Shown here: piece by piece, positions 8,831 through 17,382 of the stretch
How the letters are laid out: each line of letters begins with the position of its first letter
How positions within the stretch are numbered: position 1 is the first letter of the stretch
Assembly (NCBI GenBank): GCA_963825075.1
Contig: CAWGRX010000026.1
Span: 1-64,000 of the forward strand
Source: CAWAVN01 sp963825075
GTDB taxonomy: Bacteria > Planctomycetota > Planctomycetia > Planctomycetales > Planctomycetaceae
Reading direction: 5' to 3'
DNA: 64,000 nt
Translations under genes and position numbers: made by a program
Notes under the pieces: model-generated
Databases searched by the model: none
Seen by the model: only the letters and a program-made list of their open reading frames with translations
Told to the model about the DNA's origin: nothing

Positions 8831-10534
8831 TTAAAAATTGTCGATCCGGTGTCCGTCGTTGTATTGGAAGAGGTCCACAAGCGTTTGGGGGTTGATGTTT
8901 TTGGAGAGAAAACGCACGGCTCCATCGCACAACAGGGCGTTAAAGCCGCCGTTTTTCCCGCCCAGGTTCTGGGAGGGGTTTGCGGGGTTAAAGCGGTAGT
9001 CGTCGGGCTTGGTCCAAATCACCGCGGCGGCGTCATCCGCCTCCACAACCAAAATCGTGTTCGAAGTCCCATCAATAATATCGCGGATTTTTTTGCCCCC
9101 GCCGTTTTCCATCATCCCGCCGGGACCGTCGATTCCGAGATAGGTCGTTCTCCCGGCCGGGGCGGTGGAGTTCGGGCTTTTATAGACATCGGGCATTTGG
9201 TTGATCAAAGCCATGTTGTGGGGGCTGTTCCAGGGTTCGTTTTTGTGGAATTGCTTGTAAAGAGGCGCCTGGTCAAGGAAGGGTAAGAGATGCACCCGCC
9301 AACTGAGTTGGGACGACATCTGGGGATTGTCTTTCGGCACCGGCAAAGAACGATAGACATTATGGAAGTTGTGCATCGCCAGGCCAATTTGCTTGAGATT
9401 GTTTTTGCTCTCGGCCCGCCGGGCGGCATTGCGGGCCTGGCCCACCGCGCCGAGCATATCGAAGAATTGGCCCACATCGCCGCCGCCGGGAAATCCCCGC
9501 GGCAACCCGCTGGCCGCCGCCTCGGCTTGATCGATGACGGACGGCGGAATCGCGGCGGTAATCAGGACGTTTTCCCCGCTCCGGCTCGTGGAGACAGAGT
9601 TAAAAATGCTGGCCATCATGTCGAAACTCTGGCGGGCTTTGAGTTGCATTTCGGGAGGCATGCGGGCCAGGTTCTCTTCCATTTTTTGGCGGCCTTTCTC
9701 CATCTCTGCGCGGCCGTCGCTCAAGGCTTCTTCGAGAGCGCTTTGTAAATCCCCCGCCACCGCGGAATCAGGGAAGTTCCCCACAAATTCCATTTCGATT
9801 CCCCCGCCCAGATCGATCGCCGTGGATCCGCCTTGGACTTTTGCCATCGCCTCGGCCATCTTTTGCTGATATTCCTTGCCGCCCCGCCGGGTGAGGTCGC
9901 GGGGCAAGTTGCGAGTGAGATCGGCGGAGTTTTCCGGTTTAACGGCGATCACGATTTGGTGCCCGCCGCGCATGAAGGAGAATTTTTCATGGGGGCCTTT
10001 GTCGGGCCCGCGGGTGATGGCTTCTTTGAGATCCTCTTCCTCGCCCATCACGCGGGTTTTTTCGTCGGGGAAATAACTCGCGGGCTGGAGCATCCCGGTG
10101 TAATAGGTTTTGCCCTCGTGGGTTTGCTCGTTGTATTTCTTTTTGATGGCTTCCATGTTCCAGGGGGTTTTTTTGCGGATGACGACGATGACCTTGGCAT
10201 CGCCGAGTTTGCCGCGCCCGAATCCCCGCAATCCCCCGCCGGCGGGCATTTTGGTGGCCCCGACCGTGACGTTGTCGATGATGTCCACGGACTCGCCCGC
10301 GTCCAAATCGAGATAGGTTCGGACCCCGGCATTGGCCGCGTTGGGGTCCGCCTTCTTCAAAAACCGCTGGACCACGGAGGAATTCCAGACCTCGTCCACA
10401 TCGACCGAGATCACGACTTCGGAATCCGGCGGCAGCCAGGCCAGATTCGCTTTGCCCCCGCCCGCGATGTTGTATAGCAGAAATCCCATGCCCACCAACA
10501 GCAGCACGGCGAGCACCGCGGCCCCGGCGATCAA
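8831..10534 (-). CDS. DUF1559 domain protein with N-terminal transmembrane helix
   Basis: This frame opens with a transmembrane helix (GAAVLAVLLLVGMGF), then an extracytoplasmic domain starting WLPPDSEVVIS, and from about residue 370 a DUF1559 region: ESKNNLKQIGLAMHNFHN, later GTSNTILVVE and the C-terminal LLCDGAVRFLS. DUF1559 proteins are abundant planctomycete exported proteins, usually with a prepilin-like N-terminus; here the module is the tail of a bigger membrane protein. The only start available is a TTG at 10534, overlapping the stop of the zinc-ribbon frame. Reading further upstream in this frame gives an in-frame RG/KS-rich linker typical of such proteins, so I think both frames are one gene (8831-10911) with a frameshift near 10580-10640. 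Confidence 0.75.
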   Translation of the reverse strand: MIAGAAVLAVLLLVGMGFLLYNIAGGGKANLAWLPPDSEVVISVDVDEVWNSSVVQRFLKKADPNAANAGVRTYLDLDAGESVDIIDNVTVGATKMPAGGGLRGFGRGKLGDAKVIVVIRKKTPWNMEAIKKKYNEQTHEGKTYYTGMLQPASYFPDEKTRVMGEEEDLKEAITRGPDKGPHEKFSFMRGGHQIVIAVKPENSADLTRNLPRDLTRRGGKEYQQKMAEAMAKVQGGSTAIDLGGGIEMEFVGNFPDSAVAGDLQSALEEALSDGRAEMEKGRQKMEENLARMPPEMQLKARQSFDMMASIFNSVSTSRSGENVLITAAIPPSVIDQAEAAASGLPRGFPGGGDVGQFFDMLGAVGQARNAARRAESKNNLKQIGLAMHNFHNVYRSLPVPKDNPQMSSQLSWRVHLLPFLDQAPLYKQFHKNEPWNSPHNMALINQMPDVYKSPNSTAPAGRTTYLGIDGPGGMMENGGGKKIRDIIDGTSNTILVVEADDAAAVIWTKPDDYRFNPANPSQNLGGKNGGFNALLCDGAVRFLSKNINPQTLVDLFQYNDGHRIDNF

Positions 10535-10911
10535 GGGGATGTTGGGGCCGCTTTTGGACTTGGATTTCTTGCGGGATTTTTTTCCGCCTCGTCCGCCGCG
10601 GGAACCGCGTGCCGTTCCCTCCGCGAACGGAGCGGCTCGTCTCGACGCCGCCGCGAACCTCGCTTTAGGGGTCGGCGTTCTTCAAAATCGTCATAATCAT
10701 CAAAATCGTCTCGCGAGCCGCCGTAGTCCTCATAGTCGTCAAAATCGTCGTCCGGCTCAAACTCGTCTTGGGGAGCGGACGAGCGGGGCGGCTTGACGGT
10801 GAAGGGATTCTGGCAATTCGGGCAGCGAACTTTCTTGCCCACGGCGGCGGGGTTTTGAATCTTCAGCCGCGCATCGCAACTGGGACACCGGGCGGAAAAC
10901 GGAACAGCCAT
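10531..10911 (-). CDS. MJ0042-type zinc ribbon protein; probable N-terminus of the adjacent DUF1559 gene
   Basis: A 126-aa frame starting at the ATG at 10911. Residues 9-36 form a zinc ribbon (CPSCDARL and CPNCQNPFTV), followed by an Asp/Tyr-rich acidic stretch and then Arg/Lys-rich sequence. The last ~30 residues read poorly (Ala/Pro-rich), whereas the neighbouring frame encodes a Gly/Arg/Lys-rich linker running straight into a transmembrane helix. A T7/A7 run at 10577-10583 sits in the suspect stretch. Alternatively the two are separate genes overlapping by four bases. Zinc ribbon-acidic linker-TM is the architecture of the next gene downstream too. Confidence 0.6.
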   Translation of the reverse strand: MAVPFSARCPSCDARLKIQNPAAVGKKVRCPNCQNPFTVKPPRSSAPQDEFEPDDDFDDYEDYGGSRDDFDDYDDFEERRPLKRGSRRRRDEPLRSRRERHAVPAADEAEKNPARNPSPKAAPTSP

Positions 10912-11040
10912 AGTCGCGAGACTCCGCTAAGAATTGTGCGCCTGAGTTTGAGAAATGCCCGGAATAAGGCACGACGAGAAACACATCCCAGATCCTAACA
11001 CCGACCCCCAGCTTGAACAAGAATCGACTGGGGAATTCCT

Positions 11041-11396
11041 GATCCCTCTAAGCGGATTGTTCCGCCGTTTGCGGAGGCGATGTTGCCGCCGATCGGGATT
11101 GCGTTGCGGGACGGCGTTTGAGGATTCTCCGCAGCTTGGGCAAAATGCCCTCGCGGTTCCAGCGGCGGTAATAACTGTAAACCGTGCCCCACGGCGGGAA
11201 ATCGATGGGCAGATTCCGCCAGGGACAACCGACTCTGGTCGCGGTAGTTGATCGCGCTGGCCACCTCCCGCAAGTCCGTCACCCGATGCCGGCCGAACGG
11301 TTTTTCCGCGGGCAATAAAGGTTCGATCCGTGTCCACTCTGCGTCGGTGAGGTCGCTGGTATAGACGGTTGTTCGCAGCGAAGATGCGTCAATCAT
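11041..11396 (-). mobile_element. IS5-like (DUF4096-type) transposase remnant
   Basis: The first frame from 11396 reads TVYTSDLTDAEWTRIEPLLP and then DLREVASAINY, the usual N-terminus of IS5-group transposases. The family sequence continues in another frame (CPWRNLPIDFPPWGTVYSYY) up to about 11100, after which it is unrecognisable and the DDE residues are missing. At least one frameshift and a 3' truncation make it inactive. I could not find terminal repeats. Confidence 0.75.
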
Positions 11397-11444
11397 GGCG
11401 GCCGGTCTCCCTGGGGCTAGAGAAATCGAGAATCTATCGTCAAT

Positions 11445-11774
11445 TCAATCGGAGGATTTTTGCCCGGTGTTTGGTTTCGAGGGTTTGGGATCGGCCGGGA
11501 AATACCGCGTCCAGTCGGCAAGCCAATCCGCCCCCGCCAGATGCCGGCGTTCGGAAGAAGATCGGCGGTGCTGCGGTTCGGGATTGGCGGGAACATTTTG
11601 GGCTTCCTCGGCCTCCCGCTTCATTTCCGCCGGTTCGGGCCGCGGCTGGTTGTCCAATGCCTCATGCACCGCGGTTTGAGTTTGCACTGCGCGCGCCAGT
11701 TCCGCTGGTTCCGCAGGTGCTGGAAAATCCTGATAATACGTCTCATCCAACCAAATCCCTGCTTGAGCGACCAT
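11445..11774 (-). CDS. Small hypothetical protein
   Basis: A 109-aa frame from the ATG at 11774 (MVAQAGIWLDETYYQDFP...). It is rich in Ala, Pro and Glu, predicted helical in the middle (residues ~25-60) and charged at the end. I recognise no domain and see no signal peptide or membrane helix. It sits upstream of the IS5 remnant on the same strand and opposite lpxB. The composition looks coding, but the call rests only on the open frame. Confidence 0.4.
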   Translation of the reverse strand: MVAQAGIWLDETYYQDFPAPAEPAELARAVQTQTAVHEALDNQPRPEPAEMKREAEEAQNVPANPEPQHRRSSSERRHLAGADWLADWTRYFPADPKPSKPNTGQKSSD

Positions 11775-12079
11775 TGCTTTTATTCCTTGAGATCGATGCC
11801 GATGACTCCCGGCGGATGGGAAACACCTGATTCCACCAATTCCGCCCACAATTCAATGATACGATACACATGAATAGTATTCAACCGCGTTTTGGGAATT
11901 TTTTGGTTTTTCGATAACTCGCTGGCTGTTTTGGATATACGCAAAGACCACCGCGGCGGTTCACTTGGAAATGCCGGTTGGTTGGGAAATTGCCAAAGAA
12001 ACAGGCGCTCTTGACGCTCGGCGGGGGTGGGGATACCTTTCGCGTCCTTTTGGACCAAAGCAGGGGGGAATGGATTCCC
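11775..12079. other. Intergenic region upstream of lpxB
   Basis: About 300 bases between the divergent small hypothetical gene and lpxB. A purine-rich G6 stretch at about 12063-12068 is a good ribosome binding site for lpxB. Nothing else is recognised; promoters for both genes should be here. Confidence 0.4.
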
Positions 12080-13243
12080 ATGAAACTTTTCTTTTCCGTT
12101 GGCGAACCCAGCGGCGATCAGCATGCCGCTCATCTGATTGAGGAACTCCGCTGGCGGCAACCGGAAATCGAAGTCCAAGGCTTCGGCGGCCCGGAGATGG
12201 AGGCGGTCGGTTTCGAACTCCTTTACCGGATGACGGACCTCGCAGTGATGGGCGTCTTCCGGGCGCTGCCTTTGGTGCCGACGTTCTATCGGCTGGCCAA
12301 ACAGGCGGAGCGGTTTTTCAACGAAGAACGCCCGGACGCGGTGGTCCTGGTGGATTTTCCCGGCTTCAATTGGCACATCGCCAAGCGGGCGAAGGCGGCG
12401 GGCATTCCAGTGTTCTACTACTTGCCGCCGCAGCTTTGGGCGTGGGGTTCATGGCGGATTCGGCGGGTGCGGAAGTATGTCGATTGCGTGCTGTGCGCGC
12501 TCCCGTTCGAGCACGAATGGTACACCGAGCGGGGCATCCAAGCGAAGTACGTCGGGCATCCGTTTTTCGATGAGATTGCCGCGAAACAATTGGACGAGGA
12601 GTTCTTAGCCGCCCACCGGCAGCCGGGCGTCAAGAACGTCGGCATTCTGCCCGGATCGCGGGCCAGCGAGATCAAGCAGAACTGGCCGTTGATGCTCGAT
12701 GCCATGTGGTATCTGGCGTCGGAGCATCCCGAAGTCCGTTTTTTGGTGGCGGGCTACAAGGACAAATACGTCAAAGTCTGCAAAGAGATGCTCGCGGAAT
12801 CGGGCTACGATCTGCCGATCGAGTTTCACGTCGGCAAAACGTCCGAGATTATCGAGTCGGCCGCGTGCTGTCTGATGGTCTCCGGCTCGGTGAGTCTGGA
12901 AGTCCTCGCCCGCCGGACGCCGAGCGCTGTGATGTACCGGATCGACTGGCTGATTGCGACGCTGAAGTGGTTTATGTTGAAGGTGAACTACATTTCGCTC
13001 CCGAACCTGATCGCGGACCGCATGGTGCTGCCGGAGTGGGTGATTTCCGGCGCCCCCGATGCCGCGGTCCAGGAGATCACGAAAAAACTGGATGATTGGC
13101 TTTCGCATCCCCGGCAGTTGGCGACGGCGCGGGCAGAGCTAAAAATGCTCTCGGAAACGACGCTTCAAACCGGAGCCAGCGCCCGCACCGCCGATGCAAT
13201 TTTGGAAGCCATCACGTCCGCCACCGAATGCAAAGCCGCGTGA
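12080..13243 (+). CDS. lpxB: Lipid-A-disaccharide synthase
   Basis: A 387-aa GT19-family glycosyltransferase. The start at the ATG at 12080 is supported by MKLFFSVGEPSGDQHA, the family N-terminus, and by a G-rich ribosome binding site 11 bases upstream. Other family landmarks are VDFPGFN, the YYLPPQLWAWG segment, CALPFEHEWY, YVGHPFFDE, GILPGSRASEI and the C-terminal VSGSVSLE. It joins UDP-2,3-diacylglucosamine to lipid X to make lipid A disaccharide on the cytoplasmic face of the inner membrane. The other lpx genes are not in the window. Its presence implies a lipid A-containing outer membrane. The frame is open upstream of 12080 but that part is unlike the family. Confidence 0.93.
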   Translation: MKLFFSVGEPSGDQHAAHLIEELRWRQPEIEVQGFGGPEMEAVGFELLYRMTDLAVMGVFRALPLVPTFYRLAKQAERFFNEERPDAVVLVDFPGFNWHIAKRAKAAGIPVFYYLPPQLWAWGSWRIRRVRKYVDCVLCALPFEHEWYTERGIQAKYVGHPFFDEIAAKQLDEEFLAAHRQPGVKNVGILPGSRASEIKQNWPLMLDAMWYLASEHPEVRFLVAGYKDKYVKVCKEMLAESGYDLPIEFHVGKTSEIIESAACCLMVSGSVSLEVLARRTPSAVMYRIDWLIATLKWFMLKVNYISLPNLIADRMVLPEWVISGAPDAAVQEITKKLDDWLSHPRQLATARAELKMLSETTLQTGASARTADAILEAITSATECKAA

Positions 13244-13341
13244 TGCGGACCGGCGGTCAACACCGCGAAGTCACGGAGGGTAGAGGTTGGAAGATGGAGG
13301 TTAGACGTTGTGTTGGCGAGCTATCCTCGATTATCCGTTTT

Positions 13342-13740
13342 CTATCCTCGCTGAGCTTTGGAAGCGGGGGCGAGTTTGATGTGCTCGAGATAGCGAACGA
13401 GCTTGGTTTCTCCGTCGGCGGTTTTCTCCAACCGGCCGGTGCAGGCGCTGACGGCTTTGAGCGTGTGCTGGTAAGCCAAACCGTAATCGGCTGCGATTTC
13501 GACCTGGAGGTCCTGCGTCATTCGATTGGCCAACCTCTTTGGCGACATGGCGGACCTCCCGGTTCAAGCGGTCGAAGGCCTCTTCGCCGGTGCCCAGGGA
13601 ACGGTCGTTGAATAGGATGGAACCGAGAGAACTGTCCGCATTGGCGAGAAGCCGAACCTTATTTCAAAGCAATCGACGAATGATTCCCCGGCGTCGTGTC
13701 TTCGCGGCCGACATTTCCACTGAAATCGCCTTCCGGGGGG
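13342..13740 (-). pseudogene. Decayed third ExbD/TolR paralogue
   Basis: In one frame the sequence from 13548 down to 13342 reads VSACTGRLEKTADGETKL, closely matching the end of the intact ExbD just upstream (VSACTGRMQKTADGEYKL). In another frame, from about 13660, it reads SSLGSILFNDRSLGTGEEAF, matching the middle of that protein. At about 13715-13740 a scrap resembling its SPEGDF segment remains. The N-terminal membrane helix is gone and at least one frameshift (about 13530-13560) and an internal deletion are present. It sits ~30 bases after the intact gene, so it is a decayed tandem duplicate. Confidence 0.75.
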
Positions 13741-13769
13741 CTGACACCCCCCGCTCGCCTGGAAAAGCC

Positions 13770-14282
13770 CTAACTGGGCGGCTTGGGCGGGGCGAATTTG
13801 ATCTTTTCAATGTAGCGGATGAGCTTGTATTCGCCGTCGGCGGTCTTTTGCATCCGGCCCGTGCAGGCGCTGACGGCCTTGAGGGCGTAGCGGTAGTGCA
13901 GGTTGTAGTCGGCTTCGATTTCGACTTCGATGTCTTTCTTGAGCGGGTTGTCCGGCCGGCCGATGGTTTGCAGGATTTCGCTGTTGAGCCGTTGGAACGC
14001 CTGGTCGCCGGTGCCGAACCGCTTGTTGTTGTTGAAGATCACATCGCCCAGCGTGCCGTCGCTGTTGGCGACGAGATGCACGCTGATCGGCGGGATATTC
14101 ACCGGCGGCGGGGCGGAGCTGCTCGACTGGCCGATGGGCATGTTGATGTTGAAGTCGCCTTCCGGCGAAGTGATCTTCAAGGTGAGCATGAAGAAAATCA
14201 AAAGCTGGAACACGACGTCGATCATGGGAGCCATTTGAGGCTCGATTTTTTCGGCTTTCCGGCCGGTGCCGCGAACTTTCAT
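13770..14282 (-). CDS. ExbD/TolR family biopolymer transport protein (second copy in operon)
   Basis: A 170-aa protein starting at the ATG at 14282 (MKVRGTGRKAEKIEPQ). A single N-terminal transmembrane helix contains the family motif APMIDVVFQLLIFFML, whose Asp is the proton-relay residue in ExbD/TolR. The rest is periplasmic, with a long unstructured linker (SSSSAPPP) and a C-terminal domain ending in VSACTGRMQK. With ExbB it forms a proton-driven motor. It lies 61 bases after the first ExbD gene and 30 bases before a decayed copy of itself. Length is slightly above the usual 140 aa. Confidence 0.88.
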   Translation of the reverse strand: MKVRGTGRKAEKIEPQMAPMIDVVFQLLIFFMLTLKITSPEGDFNINMPIGQSSSSAPPPVNIPPISVHLVANSDGTLGDVIFNNNKRFGTGDQAFQRLNSEILQTIGRPDNPLKKDIEVEIEADYNLHYRYALKAVSACTGRMQKTADGEYKLIRYIEKIKFAPPKPPS

Positions 14283-14343
14283 ATTGGTGATCCGATGCGT
14301 TGAGCTTGATTTAAGCACTGGCGGAGCCAGTGGCATACCTCTT

Positions 14344-14859
14344 TCACGGGACTGCTGTCACTGCTGTGCTGCCCTCGTCGGAGGCTTTTTGCTTGGCTTT
14401 GAGGGCGAATTTCTCGAAGCCTGCTTCCTGGCATTTCTTGATGAGTTCCTGAATCTGCCCCGTGGGGACCTCGGCATCCGCGCGGAGAATCACCGTCACC
14501 TCCGCGCGTTTCACCCCGCGGGCTTCCTCAAAGTTCTTGGCTTCGAAGTTCAGTTGCTCTTTGATCTGCGGGGCGCCGAGCGGAATTTTGTCGCCTGCAT
14601 AAAACAACAAGGGCGACCCCGATCCAACCCGGGAGCCGTCGGGGTTGCGGTTGAAGCCGATGTTGAGCACCAACTCGTTGTCCCGCTTGTTTTTGGCGGG
14701 GCGGGCCAACTGGTCGGCGGGAAGTTTCACCCGCTCGTCGGCCTGGGTCTGCTCGAAGTTGGTGATAACCATGAAGAAGGCGATCAACTGGAACACAATA
14801 TCGATCATCGGCGTCATGTCCACTTCGGCCACCGCCGGCTCGGTCTTTTTGAATTTCAT
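14344..14859 (-). CDS. ExbD/TolR family biopolymer transport protein (first copy in operon)
   Basis: A 171-aa protein starting at the ATG at 14859 (MKFKKTEPAVAEVDM). The membrane helix carries TPMIDIVFQLIAFFMV with the conserved Asp. The periplasmic domain ends in KAEV-like strands (VKRAEVTVILRADAEV) and a C-terminal helix (IQELIKKCQEAG), like TolR. It differs enough from the second copy that the pair probably forms a heteromeric stator. A 225-base gap to the exbB gene upstream contains a copy of a dispersed inverted repeat, which is unusual inside an operon. Confidence 0.88.
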   Translation of the reverse strand: MKFKKTEPAVAEVDMTPMIDIVFQLIAFFMVITNFEQTQADERVKLPADQLARPAKNKRDNELVLNIGFNRNPDGSRVGSGSPLLFYAGDKIPLGAPQIKEQLNFEAKNFEEARGVKRAEVTVILRADAEVPTGQIQELIKKCQEAGFEKFALKAKQKASDEGSTAVTAVP

Positions 14860-14920
14860 AGCGGAATCTCTGGGGGAGCTGTCAAAGGAATGGCGCTTCG
14901 ACTTGAAGGAAATCAGAAGC

Positions 14921-15086
14921 ACGAAATCCGAAATCCGAAACAAATTCAAAATCCCAAATCCGAATGCCCGAAACGATCATGCTGTGAGTTCTCCTCATTA
15001 AGAACCCCTTCACTTTGCAAAGTTTGGACATTGGAATTTCGGTCATTGGGATTTGTTTCGGATTTCGAGATTCGGATTTCGGATTT
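14921..15086. repeat. Dispersed imperfect inverted repeat, copy 2
   Basis: The left arm (about 14921-14974, with AAATCCGAAATCCGAAACAA) and right arm (about 15031-15086) are approximate reverse complements. The segment 15041-15072 is identical to 1272-1303. The element lies between the exbB stop codon, which it touches, and the first exbD, so any operon transcript would carry this long hairpin. Confidence 0.65.
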
Positions 15087-15939
15087 AATCTTGTTTTTGG
15101 GCCGGGGCGGCTTGGGGGGCGCCGCCGGCGGATTTTTTGCCCATCGTCGAGAACCGGCTCATCAGGCCTTCGCTGATCATGCCGACTTCCAACACGAACC
15201 GGGCCACGCGGTTTCTGAGCAGGCTGTAAAACACCATCGCGGGGATGGCGACGGCCAGGCCTTCGATCGTGGTGAACAGCGCGGTTGAAATCCCGTCGGC
15301 GAGGTCTTTCGGCTTGGGCTGTTCGATCGAGTTGGCGATGACGCGGAAGCTGTTGATCATCCCGTAAACCGTGCCCATCAGACCGAGCATCGGGGCCACC
15401 GTGCCGATGAGGGCCAGGTAGCTCAGGCGGTGTTCGAGGGCCATGTTTTCATCTTCGCCGATTTCCTGCATGCCTTCGATGGCTTCGTCGTAGCCCCGGT
15501 TGAGCTTGCTGAGGCCGGCCGCGAGCACGCGGGCCACGAAGGAATCGTCCGCCTTGGCCGACTCGTAGGCCCCCTGGTAATCCTTCTGGGCGAGCCTTTG
15601 CTCGAAGCCTTCGATAAACGCGGGTGGGAGGAGGTTGTCCCGTCGGACTTGGAGGATGTTCATCATGATGAGCGCGACCATGATGAACGATAACAGGAGC
15701 AGCACGAACCCGAACATCCCGGACGCCCGGATCATCCAACTCAAGAAGCTTTCTTCGGTGGTGGAAGCTTCGCCGGAAGTGCCTTCGTCGGTTTTGGCGG
15801 CCTCATCGTCGGTTTGGGCGACGGCGGCGGACGGGGCCATGACGCTGAAGGTGGCCGCGACGACGCCGCATAGTAATGCCAAGGTCAACACGCGCGACCA
15901 GGCTGCGGCCGGGGCAAACGGGGACAGTCCTCGAAGCAT
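15085..15939 (-). CDS. MotA/TolQ/ExbB proton channel family protein
   Basis: A 284-aa protein from the ATG at 15939, preceded by GGAG. It has a signal-peptide-like N-terminus (LTLALLCGVVAATF ending AVAQ), an acidic Thr/Glu spacer, then three transmembrane helices: GMFGFVLLLLSFIMVALIMM (~75-95), LIGTVAPMLGLMGTVYGM and LFTTIEGLAVAIPAMVFY. The last two contain the TolQ/ExbB core signature with the conserved pore Thr and Pro. It would form the proton channel together with the two ExbD proteins encoded downstream. The N-terminal extension with signal is common in planctomycete members. Confidence 0.9.
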   Translation of the reverse strand: MLRGLSPFAPAAAWSRVLTLALLCGVVAATFSVMAPSAAVAQTDDEAAKTDEGTSGEASTTEESFLSWMIRASGMFGFVLLLLSFIMVALIMMNILQVRRDNLLPPAFIEGFEQRLAQKDYQGAYESAKADDSFVARVLAAGLSKLNRGYDEAIEGMQEIGEDENMALEHRLSYLALIGTVAPMLGLMGTVYGMINSFRVIANSIEQPKPKDLADGISTALFTTIEGLAVAIPAMVFYSLLRNRVARFVLEVGMISEGLMSRFSTMGKKSAGGAPQAAPAQKQD

Positions 15940-16218
15940 GATTTTTCTCCAGTGATTGTTTTTGGGGCCGATAGGGTGGTGGAGCGGCGGATGGCCGGCT
16001 CGGTTTAATCAACAAGCCCGCTCTCGTGATGGTCAAACGATGGGAAATTATATTCTAAATCGCCCACGGGGGAGATTCCAGACTTGCTTAGTTTCAAGTT
16101 TAATGTTTCACGTTTAAAGTTTGAATAAAACGCGAGCGGCAAGGCCCTCGTCGGCTCCGGGCTGGTTTTGGGCTTGCCTGATTGGTCATTGGTGCTTGGT
16201 CGTTGGGATTCTTATGGT

Positions 16219-17268
16219 TTAGCCGCCGAGTTTCTTGGCCCATTCGCTGTTGGGGTAGTCCGTGGTGAGTTTCACACGGGCGTCGGCGGCCCGTTCGGGG
16301 TGGGCGTCTTCGTTCCAGAGGCTCGCCAAATGATAGAGGGCCTCGGCGTGGAGATCCTTTTCGCCCGAGAACAGCACGTCCACGTGCAGGTACGCCAGGA
16401 GCGCATCTTTCTTCTGGCCCGCGGCCAGGAGATTGTCGCCTTTGCGGAGATAGGCTTCGGCCATCGTTTTGGCATCGGTGGGCGGGGCTTCTTTGATGAC
16501 CTGGTCCAGTTGGGCGGCGGCTTTGTCAAACTGGTTTTGCCGCTGGAAACAGGTGGCGATCCCCAACCGGGCTTCGTACTGGCGGGATTTCTCGGCATCG
16601 GTCTTGGCCGGCTGACTCGCGACCGTTTGGAACAGGCTCTGGGCCTGTGCGAAGTTGTCCTTCTTCAAGAGCAGCCGGCCTTCGGCGATCTTGGCCGCCA
16701 TTTTGTAGTCTTCCCAGGGCGCCTGTTCCAACTGTTTGAAGGCGGGGTCGGCGTTCACGAAGTCGCCCTTGGCCATGTACGTTTCGCCCAGGAGCATCAC
16801 CGCATCGTAATAGCGGAAGGTGTTGGAATGGACTTTGGTGTAGGCTTCGAGCTTTTCGATCGCCTCGTCGATCTTGGCGGGGTCGGCTTTGGCCAGCTTG
16901 GCGGTCACGCGGGCGATGAGGAACTCCAGATCGGTCTTGAGGTTGGTCTGGCCGGAATCCACCTCGGCGAGGGCTTTTTGGTAGTCGGCCAGAGCTTTTT
17001 GCAATTGGCCGCCTGCTTCGGCGCTTCGGGCGGGCTTGAGGATGGCCGGTTCGCCGTCCCACTCCACGCGGAGCACATCGTTGGCCGGAACGTTCTCCTT
17101 TTTGTTGCCGAGGCCCGCCATCACGATCTCGGTTTTGGATTGGGATTCCAATCGGTTGCCGACGCGGGCGGAGCTGCTTTTGCGAAACACAATGTCCGCA
17201 GACCATGCCGAGGTCAAAGGGATCAAGGCGACGGCGAGCGTCAGAAACAAACGAGCGAAATTCCTCAT
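16219..17268 (-). CDS. Exported tetratricopeptide-repeat protein
   Basis: A 349-aa protein starting at the ATG at 17268 (MRNFARLFLTLAVALIPLTSAWSA, a clear signal peptide). Residues ~30-75 form a beta-rich segment; from ~85 onward the sequence is helical with TPR-like pairs (GGQLQKALADYQKALAEV, YYDAVMLLGETYMAKGDF, AYLRKGDNLLAAGQKKDAL, ALYHLASLWNEDA). It ends WAKKLGG. It lies 114 bases after the giant TPR gene and 279 bases before exbB on the same strand, so it is probably the periplasmic partner of the ExbB/ExbD motor. Confidence 0.82.
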   Translation of the reverse strand: MRNFARLFLTLAVALIPLTSAWSADIVFRKSSSARVGNRLESQSKTEIVMAGLGNKKENVPANDVLRVEWDGEPAILKPARSAEAGGQLQKALADYQKALAEVDSGQTNLKTDLEFLIARVTAKLAKADPAKIDEAIEKLEAYTKVHSNTFRYYDAVMLLGETYMAKGDFVNADPAFKQLEQAPWEDYKMAAKIAEGRLLLKKDNFAQAQSLFQTVASQPAKTDAEKSRQYEARLGIATCFQRQNQFDKAAAQLDQVIKEAPPTDAKTMAEAYLRKGDNLLAAGQKKDALLAYLHVDVLFSGEKDLHAEALYHLASLWNEDAHPERAADARVKLTTDYPNSEWAKKLGG

Positions 17269-17382
17269 CGATGAACAACTCCTCCGCCAACCGGCGGGCT
17301 GATTGGATAATTGTGTGTGTTGGTTAACCAAGCCGACGCCCTGGCGTCGGTCCGACCGCAAGCGGTCGGCTTGGGCGATTTT

